Positions 10,692 to 20,674 of a stretch of 64,000 nt of DNA are shown here, piece after piece. A program made the translations under genes and the position numbers. The notes below the pieces were generated by a model that was not told the DNA's origin, searched no databases, and worked only from the letters and a program-made list of their open reading frames with translations. Each line of letters starts with the position of its first letter. Within the stretch, counting starts at the first letter, position 1. Source of the DNA: Fragilariopsis cylindrus CCMP1102 (Eukaryota; Bacillariophyta; Bacillariophyceae; Bacillariales; Bacillariaceae); assembly GCA_900095095.1 (NCBI GenBank), contig FMBT01000359.1, positions 1 through 64,000 of the forward strand, written 5' to 3'.

Positions 10692-12544
10692 TCTAAATTT
10701 CTTCTTCTTTCTCAATGAGTTTAAGAGTGCTGATCTCAGTTGTTATTTATTTATTTATTTATTTTATGTGAAGAACAAGATTGTCAATATTATATTTAAC
10801 TAACGTTAATGGCGAAATATCATACGACTAGATTGAAGATCCATCGTGACCTAACTTACTAGTATTTCCATGCGATCATAAAAACAAATATGGAAAAAAG
10901 AAAAATAATTGCCGGCCGTGCGTACGTACTAGCAGTAAATATTATGCGGCGTCTCAACGTATCTCTCCAACGTATCATACCTAGCAGCTAGCTGAAAGAA
11001 TACTTACAGTGTATCAATAGAATACTTTCTGCATATCAATAGACTAATCTAAAGCTTATAATTCACAGATTATCAACCTTACATGCCTTCCTCTAGTTGT
11101 ACAATAGTTCTAGAGTATGGCATGCAGGCTCCCAATCACATGGTGGCAGTCTGAATTTGGTTCTATACGTTGTTAAATTTCTACAGCATTTCCTACTAAC
11201 CTGCCTGACGCTCTCTGTTCTTTGGACAGGAACATATGAAACAACAAACTGCAGAGCACCTACTGGATACAGTAGCAAAGAACTAACTTTTATACCAGGC
11301 AGGATGGATGGAAGGAGATTAGAAATGTAATACAATTTTTAGTTGTGATTATCAATATAGTAATGGTTTTTTTGGTTTTGTTACACCATAATAGCTAGGA
11401 GGTACTAGTGTGTCAGGATAATAACATCGCTTGTCAGTAGTGCAACTTCCACAAAAATACACCTCCACATTCATTCAATTCGTCTCCATGCATGGTGCTT
11501 ATCATAATCCTCATTTGCTACTCTATGTGCTAGTCACAATTTCTCCACGACCAGCCAGATTCCCTAGTAAAGCTACTAACTTGTCAATTTTTCTCTCCCC
11601 AACATGTCTTCCTTCATATTGATTCCTGAAACTTTTTCTAGATAATGGATAATAATATAAAATGCCAGCATCAATTAAACAATCATTCATTACGTACATA
11701 ATGTAATAATAAAAAGAGAAGAAAAAAACAAATATCCTCGGGTGCATTCATTGTAATATTGTCGAGAATTTTGTTTTTGTTTTCTTTTGATCCAAGACCA
11801 TGCATATTATACTCTTGAGCTCTACTGTAGAAGCACAGAGACAACTGTATTGTGTGTTACACATCTTGTAAGGTACACATATAGATACAGATATAGATAC
11901 AGAGTAGATCTTGTTTTAAGTTTTACTAGTCGTCACATGCCTGGCTTCATTAAATTTCTATTTATATCATATTACACAGACCCGATATAGTTCTCTCAAA
12001 ATTTTACCATGTTACAATTAGAATCAACCTTAATGCTGTAATCGAAATATGGACCATGAAACCCTGCTCGAGGTCTGACCTTCCGGGCCCGTACCTCTCG
12101 TTCGTATTTCCTGTTGGTTTGTTCCTCTATATGATTCCTATTATTCACATGTATAGCAGAGAGTGTTTTGCTGTCGGTATGGTCCAAAGGGAATCGCATA
12201 TTATATATATCGCGGGGGACGCAACCTCCCAAGTTTTGTCTTTGTAGACAAGAAAGATCTTGGCGTGCGTTTTGCTGCTTGGACCATCTTCCGGATCGGC
12301 AAAGTTAAAATATTTGTTTGAAAAAACTTAAATTGTCGGATCCCCTTTTCCAAGTTTTGAAAAGTCCGTCGTACGTACTTCTACTGTAGGACATGAAGTT
12401 TTTGTGATGCATTTTTGTATTTGTCATTCGTCGATCGTATACGGGTAATTTGCTTTGTAAATGGTAATATTTTTCAGTAGATTAATTTTAAAATTGACAG
12501 CAACAGCAAAAGATAAACGCTGATGCAACCCTGATGAAGTGAGG
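10692..12544. other. Gene-poor interval containing the second dispersed repeat
   Basis: No gene is supported across about 1.85 kb. It includes ATTTATTT repeats (10746-10765), the inverted dispersed repeat (about 11183-11705), a GATACAGATATAGATACAG microsatellite (11884-11901) and 11996-12245, where overlapping ORFs on both strands lack known domains. The last 300 bp are presumed promoter of the DUF1499 gene. Confidence 0.5.
11183..11705 (-). repeat. Dispersed repeat, copy 2 (inverted relative to copy 1)
   Basis: This is the partner of 30-549, in opposite orientation, with point differences and small indels (for example an extra GGAT near 11310 and a different A/T block near 11350). Together the pair encloses about 10.6 kb holding the J-protein, rhomboid, NF-YA and secreted-protein genes. 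Confidence 0.8.
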
Positions 12545-13597
12545 ATGGTACAACATACTACTAATCGTCCTAAGGTAACATCTCACATGACTTTCCATCG
12601 GATCATTATTTCAATTATTTGGATTAATGCGCTTGTATTAGCAGTGGTGGTAGCGTTCAATCCAACTTCTACTATATCGTCGTTTTCGTCAAGACGACGA
12701 CCTATTCCTGATGCGACGACAGCAATAGTCGGCGCTGCTGGCAGCGATACTAGCACGATATCAAGCGATAGTAGCATCAACAACAACATCGACGACGACA
12801 ACAGCAATAGCAAAAGTAAAAGTGTCTCCTCACGACGGCAATTATTTACGGGAATAACAACAGCTACTACTGCGGCATTACAATTATCCCCGTTATTATT
12901 GTTATTTTCTTCTTCTCCACCACCGGTGCATGCCTTTACGAATGCGATACCCGAAGCGAAAAAGTATGGCGATCGACCCAAACGAAAAGGAACAGCACCG
13001 AAAGATTTAGGTGTATTACCCAGAACGACCGAAGGAATCGATACCTCCCTCACCTCTCCACGGTTACGGACGTGTGATGGGAATCCAAATTGTTTTTCTA
13101 CCACCGGTGATCTACTCTTAGAAGATCGACAAATGTACGGAGTCGATTTTTTAATTCCAGCATGGGTACCACCAACCAACAAAGATGACGAATCATCCAG
13201 AAAATTAAATTCCATTGAAACTATTGCAACTGTAATGCAGACCTATGAACCAGGTCAAGGTGGAATTGATGGTGGTGGATTTACCGTCATAAAAAGAACG
13301 GATTCTTACCTCTATTATCAATTTGAAGCATTGAAAAAGGGTTATATTGATGATGTAGAATTTGCATTAATTGATCCCAAGAATACTGCGGGTGGGATCC
13401 AAATCCGATCGGCCAGTCGTGTTGGTGTAACTGATTTTGGTGTAAATGCTATTCGATTGAATTATATTGCAAAGCAATTACAGACACAGTATGGTTGGTC
13501 AATACCAGAAATAACCTCCGACACTCATCGTGATTATTGGATTACAGCCACGGAGGCACAAGAAGCAACCTTCGACGAAGATCGACGAAATTATTAG
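12545..13597 (+). CDS. DUF1499 protein targeted to the thylakoid lumen
   Basis: 350 residues from ATG 12545; an in-frame GTG lies 6 bases earlier, and ATG 12587 gives a more typical signal peptide. The leader has three parts: a signal segment (IIISIIWINALVLAVVVAF|NP, the diatom A-F plastid motif), a Ser/Asn-rich transit region, then SSRRQLF followed by a hydrophobic stretch ending VHAF, which looks like a twin-arginine lumen signal. The mature part has LGVLPRTTEGID, then CDGNPNCFSTTGD, and later IETIATVMQTY, YLYYQFEALKKGYIDDVEFALID and IQIRSASRVG, the signature pattern of DUF1499. The DUF1499 function is not established. Lumen location is inferred from the leader. This is the same leader type as PsbU at 53.8 kb. 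Confidence 0.85.
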   Translation: MVQHTTNRPKVTSHMTFHRIIISIIWINALVLAVVVAFNPTSTISSFSSRRRPIPDATTAIVGAAGSDTSTISSDSSINNNIDDDNSNSKSKSVSSRRQLFTGITTATTAALQLSPLLLLFSSSPPPVHAFTNAIPEAKKYGDRPKRKGTAPKDLGVLPRTTEGIDTSLTSPRLRTCDGNPNCFSTTGDLLLEDRQMYGVDFLIPAWVPPTNKDDESSRKLNSIETIATVMQTYEPGQGGIDGGGFTVIKRTDSYLYYQFEALKKGYIDDVEFALIDPKNTAGGIQIRSASRVGVTDFGVNAIRLNYIAKQLQTQYGWSIPEITSDTHRDYWITATEAQEATFDEDRRNY

Positions 13598-13771
13598 ATA
13601 GATATGAAAAATAAAAAATAGTAAATACTGTAATGGACTTGACTTTTTATTTTATTTTGTTTTCAATTTGCAATGAAAACCAAATAAACCGAATTTAATA
13701 ACAGTAATAATATGGAATGCATGATATTATGAATCATTAATTATATTCTTTTACTTTACTTTACTTTACTT
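13598..13771. other. Overlapping convergent 3' ends
   Basis: Only 174 bp separate the stop codons of the DUF1499 gene and the minus-strand membrane protein gene. It contains TTTACTTTACTTTACTT near 13749-13766 and AATAAA-like signals on both strands. Confidence 0.5.
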
Positions 13772-15670
13772 TTACATACTAGAACCTAATTGTTGTACTA
13801 GTGGTTCTTCATACGGTTCTGCTTCATAGGGTGAATTAGGTATGGCTTGATAATTTTGATGATCATGATCAGCATCTGATCCTGATGATAATGAGGATGA
13901 TACGAAACCACCTTCTTGTTTATTATTTTGATTTTGTAATGATAATTGAAAGGTTTGTGAACTGGCTATTTTTTCCGCCGCGACTGCATGTCCCGCCTCG
14001 GCTGTTGGTTTACTCAAGGACGATAACGTGGCTGTGATACAAGCCCCGCCATCCATGAATTTTCTAGTATGGGCATCCATTTTATTATTTTGTTTTTGTT
14101 CCTCATCTCTCATATCAATTTGATTGTCTAGATAATTACTAGTACTATAATCATTATTATTAGAATCCTCATTATCGTAGTCGAATTTTGGATCAAGTCG
14201 ATGTCTACTAGTAATTGGATTGATGGGACGATCTAATACAGTTTTTGGTCCATACCCGACACTAAATCCAGAATTGTATATTCCATTACCACCAATATTA
14301 CTTCATAGGATTAGAGAAGAAGAAGAAGAAGAGAGAGAGAGAGAGAGAGTAAAGTAGTACGTGGGAGGGGAAACACAAGTTATCGTTAGAACAGTTTGAA
14401 ATGGCAACGATTTTGATGATGATGGATATAGATATACAAGTACGTCAAGTATACAAGTTACAAAAACTGTAACGTTTATTACAAACTGTTTACGAACTTA
14501 CCCAATACCGTTCCCACTTGGTGAGACATCCGCAATCGTAAATTTTTCTTTGGACGATCGTTTTTCCTTTTTTTGTGATGATAGTGATTCTTCTTCATTC
14601 ATAAAGGACACTTGACTTAATACTTTTTGGGAACGAATTGCTTCATTTAATTGTTCATTATCGGTGGGTTTATTACATAGCAACACTTCCCGTAAGCCAT
14701 TATTACCAGCAGTCGTCGTACTACTTGTTGCAACGTCACCACCATCCAGTTCTTCACCACTCACCGCTAATATAAATTGACGATCCGTATTCGCAATAGT
14801 TTTGATATCGTTACCCGCCGTTTGTGCTCGGCGGGTCATTTTACGAAATGCCAACAATGATTCTGAATCTAAATCATATCGTATTGGTATCCCATGATCG
14901 GTGATCATTAATTGTTGTTGTTCATCATCCACCGCATTATCCCATTTATTGATAATAGTACGATGTTGTGCATCATGTTCTTGTTGGAACCGCTTCACTC
15001 GTTCTTCTTCTGTTTCTCCAGGTTTTTGTTGCTGTTGTTGTTTTTCACGTGCACTACTACTACGACTTGGTTTATGTTTATTTTTATTTTTGTTTTTGCT
15101 TTTACCATTATTATCTTTATAGGCCCAATGTACAAATGGTGGACCACCTTCCGTATGACGATTAAATCCAACAGGTCCATCTTCACCATCTAAATATAAT
15201 GCCACCATTAATGTGAGCGTCAGCAGTAATACAATACCCATGGCAATTGTACTGATATTACTTGCAAAAAATAATCCTGATGAGTTACGGTTATTATTAC
15301 GTTTTTTATTATTACTACCACTACTAGTACTTCCACTTCCTCCCCATGCTGATATAAATGATGCGAATGATAAAGATGACGACGCTTTATATGCTTTTTC
15401 AGATATTAAACTAAATATACTACGTACTTCACGTTGTGAGGAATGACTTGGATGCCATGCCATTATTACAGTACCTTGTATCACAACTTCAGATGGTGGT
15501 ACTGGTGTTAATAATGGTTCTGCTGTAGTCAAGATGATTAATTCTTGACCTTCAAACATTGCAGTTGGATGGAATAATGATGTGTTGATCTTTTTCTTTG
15601 TAGATGATGATGATCCACTATTACTATTCGTACTAGCATGACTATTACTTCGTGCGCGTGATGGTGACAT
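13772..15670 (-). CDS. Single-pass membrane protein of unknown function
   Basis: Two exons: 15670-14502 and 14300-13772, joined across a 201-bp GT-AG intron (donor GTAAGTTCG). The phases fit (2/1) and give 565 residues. The start is taken at MSPSRARS; the 132 in-frame codons upstream look like untranslated sequence. A Ser/Asn-rich N-terminus precedes a stretch with FEGQELIILTTAEPLL and TVIMAWHPSH, then one transmembrane helix at about residues 135-160 (TIAMGIVLLLTLTLMVALYL). After it come PVGFNRHTEGGPPFVHW, a Lys/Asn-rich linker, a Gln run, and a long acidic or polar tail with several NGI/GNGI repeats at the splice junction. No domain family is recognised. Confidence 0.7.
14329..14349 (+). 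repeat. GA microsatellite inside an intron
   Basis: A (GA)n run preceded by GAA repeats, lying within the 201-bp intron of the minus-strand membrane protein gene, where it forms part of a TC-rich tract before the acceptor. Confidence 0.8.
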
Positions 15671-16441
15671 AATAAAAGTAAGTTTTTTTTGGGTTGAGTT
15701 CGACGAGTTGGATGGTGTTTGTTTGGGTGAAGAAATGAATATATCGAATACAGTATATCCGATTAAGAAGAAACTGGGAAATGAATCAAAATAAAAATAA
15801 AAAAGAACTTTCAACGACTTTTGCGCTTGCTTGCTTGGGACCGGGGGGATGAAATCGAATCGATGAATAGGTTGGGTCTGTCGTTGTTGTCGATCGATGT
15901 GTTGGGGTTCGGAATACAGTAATTGATCTCTGCTTTGCTTTGCTTTGTATGCTGAGGAGTTGAATTGATGAATTGGATTGAATGCTTGCGTTTGACAGTT
16001 CGTTTCTCCTTTTCGGTTACTATGATGGATCGATCTATGAATGCGACAGTAAGATAATTTTAACATGAAGACTCCCGTCTGGATGTCTGGATGTGAAGTG
16101 AAACAGAAAGTATATCTTGTTTTATCTACTACTTTACCGTACTCGATACTACCTAGCTAGTAACGCTGCATTTTACTATTAGCGCGCAAAGATTAACAAA
16201 GCGGGACTCCAAACGTGACTAAAAGAAGATATTCTCTTTCATCTAAGCAATGTATCCGTCATCGATCGCATCGAATGAATCATCGAAAATGAAGCATGCT
16301 ATTGAAATTAATGTACATACCGAGAGCGATAGATGCATATCCCTCGGCATGGATCATAACAACAGAAGCAAGAATTTGAAGTAGATCCCTCTCATTAAGA
16401 AAGAAAAAGTTAACACTAGTAGTCCCCAAACAAAACGAAAT
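15671..16441. other. Divergent promoter region
   Basis: About 770 bp between the membrane protein gene (-) and the ABC transporter gene (+). An open frame runs through 15671-16066 in continuation of the membrane protein, but its composition is not protein-like. GCTTGCTTGC and TTGCTTTGCTTTG short repeats occur at 15825-15945. No other signal is recognised. Confidence 0.5.
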
Positions 16442-19020
16442 ATGATCCATTGTCTCGGTCAACATCGTGCGGCCTTTTGTTGGTTGCAGTTGGTGACAGG
16501 AGTAGTGGTCTTGTTCTTCTCTCATAACAGCGCTATCAATACTGTCAATGCATTTTCTCTCCCACCTATTGTTCGTTCTGTTACGGGAAGCTATCCATTG
16601 TTGATAGCATCCACAACAACGGCGGCAACAATAATAACAACAACCAAGCATAATACGCTCCTTTATTCAAAGCCACCATCATCATCGTCAGACGACGACG
16701 CCGACGATGACAAGGAATCGCAAACAGCGCCACAAAAACAAAATAAACAACAACAATTGGATTGGAAAAAAATTGGTGCACAATCGAAATTATTTTGGAA
16801 TATGGCCTATCCGTATTATGAAGAATCCAAAGCAGGTCGGTGGTTATTTGCAGGGATGATTGGATTAACATTATTAAATAGTAGTGTGTCGGTGGGATTT
16901 TCCTATATTGGAAAAGATTTTTGGAATGCCTTAAGTGCCAAGAATGCAGACGAATTCTACAAGGTCTTAACACAATACCTAGGTGCATTATGTGTCGGTG
17001 CACCGATTGTGACGTTATATCGATACCAACGGGAACGATTAGCAATCCATTGGAGGGAATGGATGACCGAACGTACCTTGCAATTATATGAAGAAAATCG
17101 TGTCTATTATGCCATCGAACGCGGGAGAGAGGTGGATAATCCAGATCAAAGGATTTGTGAGGATGTAAAAAGTTTTACTAGCTTTTCCTTGACCTTATTT
17201 TTAACCATCATTTCCACTATTATTGATTTGGTAAGTTTTTCCTTGATCTTGTATTCGATCTATCCACAGTTATTCATTGCAATCATTGCCTATGCCGCAT
17301 TCGGTACGGTAACGACCACATTCCTGGGAAAAGATTTAGTACGACTTAATTATGATCAATTAACAAAGGAGGCCAACTTTCGTTTTTCTTTAGTACGATG
17401 GAGAGAAAATGCAGAATCGATTGCATTTTATGCCGGTGAAGATTTAGGTACGTAACAATACGTTTCTATATATCGTTATCAGTATTATTCCTTTTTCGTT
17501 TCTTACTTTTATTCGTATCACAAACTTCGTCTTAATAGAGGGGAAAACAATTGGTGAAAATTTAAATAGTGTCATTGAAAACACAAGAGAATTAATTGCT
17601 ACTCAACGTAATTTAGAATTCTTTACAAACGGATATCGGTTTTTAATCCAATTATTACCAGTAACAGTTGTCGCGCCACGATACTTCGCAGGTGCGATTG
17701 AACTGGGTGTTATATCACAAAGTGTTGGTGCATTTAATCATATACTAAATGATTTAAGTATTATCATAAATGAATTTGAACAACTATCAAGATTTTCAGC
17801 TGGTATCGATCGTTTATCTGTCTTCCTGGAGGCAATGCAGGTTGCCGATCCGGATCGAACATCTGATAATATGTCATCCTTAATGAAATTAGGGAACGTC
17901 ACAGATACAACAGCAACAACAACATCAGCAATTGCAAATAATATTGAATTGATTCGTTTGTCGCCAGGTATCACTACTGCTTCCAATGGATATCGTACTC
18001 CATCGCCGCATCCACTGATATCGTTGCATCATCTTGATTTGTCAACTCCTGATCGGAAACGTATCTTGATTCGTGATCTTACCATGGAAATCCATGAGGG
18101 AGAAAATTTACTTATTGTTGGTAATTCTGGTGCTGGGAAGAGTAGTTTATTAAGAGCGATTGCTGGACTTTGGACAGCTGGTAAGGGTAGTATTACACGC
18201 CCTGCCGATGAAGATGTATATTTTCTTCCGCAGCGACCGTACTGTACTATGGGTTCACTCAAGGATCAACTCCTATATCCAAGTTTAGAAAAAACCAACG
18301 ATGGTGGTGATGATGATGATGGGGATGACGACACAGAATCAAAAACAAAAACAAGCCGATCACATCATGTTTTAAAGGATTATTTAAGTGATCAAGATTT
18401 ACTGAATATATTAGAACAGGTCGATTTAGGTGAACTTGCATCACGGTCCGGTGATGGTGATCCCATCCGAGGTTTAAATGCGTGCTTAGATTGGTCGAAT
18501 AATTTATCATTGGGAGAGCAACAGCGATTAGCATTTGGACGTGTTTTAGTCAATAAACCTCGACTTGTTATTGTCGATGAAGCAACGTCCGCTTTAGGTG
18601 CGTATGTGTGTTGTGTATGATTGTGTATGATTGTATTACTGTATTTCTGTATTATTGTTGCTGCTCATGTTGCGTTGTTATATTATGCATTAATTACTCG
18701 TGGCTTTGCTCAATCTCCACTTTCTGACGTGGCTCACAATTTCGTTTTTGTTTCTACACATCATTATTCTATCAATAGATATGGTTGCGGAGGCTCGTAT
18801 GTATAATTTGCTACAAGATATGGGACGAAAACATGTATTAAAGAATGGTGAAATGACAGCTCCTGGTTTGAACTTTATCAGTGTTGGTCATCGACCAAGT
18901 CTATTAGCCTTCCACGATAAGAGACTTCGGTTGAACGGTGAAGACAAGCCTTCCATCGAGAATATTGAAAAGTCAGCTTTGAATATGGAACAGACGGTCA
19001 AGAATGTGTCTAATTTATAG
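16442..19020 (+). CDS. Plastid-targeted ABC half-transporter, SbmA/BacA-ABCD type
   Basis: Three exons: 16442-17447, 17539-18597 and 18779-19020, with GT-AG introns of 91 and 181 bp, both phase 1, giving 768 residues. The leader has a hydrophobic segment ending VNAFSLPP, the diatom plastid-type cleavage context. The membrane domain (about 115-450) has AYPYYEES, DFWNALSAKNADEFY, ERLAIHWREWMTER, NPDQRICEDV and SIAFYAGEDLEG, typical of the ABC_membrane_2 family (SbmA/BacA, YddA, peroxisomal ABCD). The nucleotide-binding domain follows: Walker A GNSGAGKSS with Lys536, a Q-loop at LPQRPY, a short signature LSLGEQQ, Walker B LVIVDEATSALD (SALD restored by the second splice) and H-loop VGHRP. All ATPase motifs are present. 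It is a half transporter expected to dimerise. The substrate is unknown. Confidence 0.92.
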
Positions 19021-19260
19021 GAAATACAGTAATAAAATATTGCCATGTAATGTAGAATAATATAATGATACTTTATTTTATAGAAAGTGCATGATTCCTA
19101 CATACTTTCTTGTGTAGCTTGCAGCATATGTATACCCAAATCATCAAGAGAGCTTACCCCAGAACCAATTTTTTTTTGATTTTTCACATCATCGTTTTTG
19201 AGGGTTTTGTATTCCTTACCTTTGGCACCTTGAATGTATATACATACAACATGAATGTAT

Positions 19261-19772
19261 TTAAATATCAACTGCCATCAACGTGTAAGTTTGAGTTTCT
19301 ACAAGTGTCACACCCTCAATTTTTTTAATTTTTTCTAAAAATGATTCTTCTGGTGCAAAACTTTTGCCTTCCCAATCACCAAATTTCGATTCTGGTAATG
19401 AAATAACCACCTTAAAATCGAAACATCCACCACACACGATACGTTGTACCTTAGCACCATCGGTAATTTTTTTAATTTCTGCCTTGGAGTCATTTAAGAC
19501 CTGTTGTAATTCTTGTAAACTTTTTTTGTCATCATCACCGGACCACTTACAACGCCACTCGCGTGCCACGGTATCAAATTCCACACCATCTGTAATAGTT
19601 ACCATTGTAGTAGTAGTAGTATCAGTTCTGTGCGGAAACGTGAGCCGTGGTCAGGGTCAAGTCATTTGTGGTTGAGAAAAAAAAGACAACGGCTATGATA
19701 CGATACGATACAGTGAACTTACTTCTGTTTTTTTGTTTCTGGTTCTGGTTCTGCGTCGTCCGGTGACGCCAT
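19261..19772 (-). CDS. Small orphan protein (138 residues), spliced N-terminus
   Basis: Two exons: 19772-19723 and 19627-19261, with a 95-bp GT-AG intron (donor GTAAGTTCA) in phase 2. Exon 1 encodes MASPDDAEPEPETKKQ, and the join runs through a short Thr run into MVTITDGVEFDTVAREW. The internal Met (19605) is an alternative start, but the upstream frame and splice sites agree. The folded part is about 114 residues: REWRCKW, a Lys/Asp helix, VQRIVCGGCFDFKVVISLP, then FAPEESFLEKIKKIEGV and VETQTYTLMAVDI. The alternating strand and helix pattern suggests a compact alpha/beta protein. It has no signal peptide and no known family that I recognise. Two Cys in CGGC could bind metal or form a disulfide. 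Confidence 0.75.
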
Positions 19773-20400
19773 TTTTCGATTTTGATTTTGATTATTATTA
19801 TTATTATTATTATTGGATAGAGTAAAATTAAGAATTGAACAAATCAAATACGACACAGCTTCTTCTACAGTATATCAAACGAATTATTTCGGCTCAACTT
19901 ACCTTTTTAACCTCTCTTAAAATGATTTTATGATGTCTACTCACTATTATTATTATTATTTTCCTTTGATCCTTCGTACAGCAGTCTTGTTTAGCTAGCT
20001 TAGCTGCTACCAAATTCATATTGAGATATCGTAAAGAGAACACCAAGCGATCAGAGCGTCAGAGCGATCTTTGTTACAGTAACGAGATCTTTGCATTTGG
20101 GGGAAGAGGATCAATAATGAAAAATGAGGTGCATTATTATCGGGGGTAGACCTACAATTTTTGATTTTTTCCAATGTGTGCATTGAATCATGGATGATCG
20201 ACGAATGATGGCGTCAAGTTAAGTGTTACATCACATAAAGCGTCAAATAAATTCTAGCCAACTACTTGACTTCAATTTAATATCACCCTTTTCGTATGCA
20301 TCAAAACAAACACAGACATTCGCTTATACTGTGTATATAACGTCGACGTGTCCTCTGGTCAGCAACTAACACGCAACCCACCAAACAAAACCCAGCAATC
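19773..20400. other. Upstream region of the orphan gene, left flank of the retrotransposon
   Basis: No gene seen. It contains ATT repeats at 19795-19815. Before the insertion, this flank and the 47 bp at 28625-28671 would have formed one short divergent promoter region between the orphan gene and the ankyrin gene. Confidence 0.5.
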
Positions 20401-20660
20401 TGAGATTGTATTCGTAGTAAAGCTTAGCTTAATTGATGGACATAAGGAGGAGATTAAGGTTAAGGTTTGTGTTTATAAGTTGATTGATTTAAGATTATGA
20501 TTAAAGATGTAATACTTCTGAATGATCGAGAATTGCGCATTCATTAGAATATCACAGGTTTAGCGAGCAATTCTCGCTAAACGACATAGAAGACATATTT
20601 ATTTAGATTACTTTGTTTTTAGACAATCATCAGCATCCGACTAACTCGATCCATATGATA
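20401..20660 (-). repeat. 3' LTR of the copia element
   Basis: 260 bp, identical to 28365-28624 except G/A at the position in GTATTC(G/A)TAG. It contains a perfect 7-bp hairpin (TAGCGAG, 5-nt loop, CTCGCTA) near 20561-20579. In element orientation the LTR runs from TATCAT to TCTCA, so it ends in CA but does not begin with the usual TG. Confidence 0.95.
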
Positions 20661-20670
20661 CTCCCTTTCT
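20661..20670 (-). promoter_or_regulatory. Polypurine tract of the copia element
   Basis: On the minus strand this reads AGAAAGGGAG directly before the 3' LTR, the expected place for the plus-strand primer. It lies 4 bases after the pol stop codon. Confidence 0.85.
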
Positions 20671-20674
20671 GGTA

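Noticed and set aside
11996-12247. Overlapping ORFs on both strands
   Set aside because: Neither shows a domain, a signal peptide or splice sites that would extend it; could be a decayed element but nothing supports a gene.
15671-16066. 132-residue N-terminal extension of the single-pass membrane protein
   Set aside because: Its composition looks like translated leader DNA, and a good ATG with a coding-like sequence starts at 15670.
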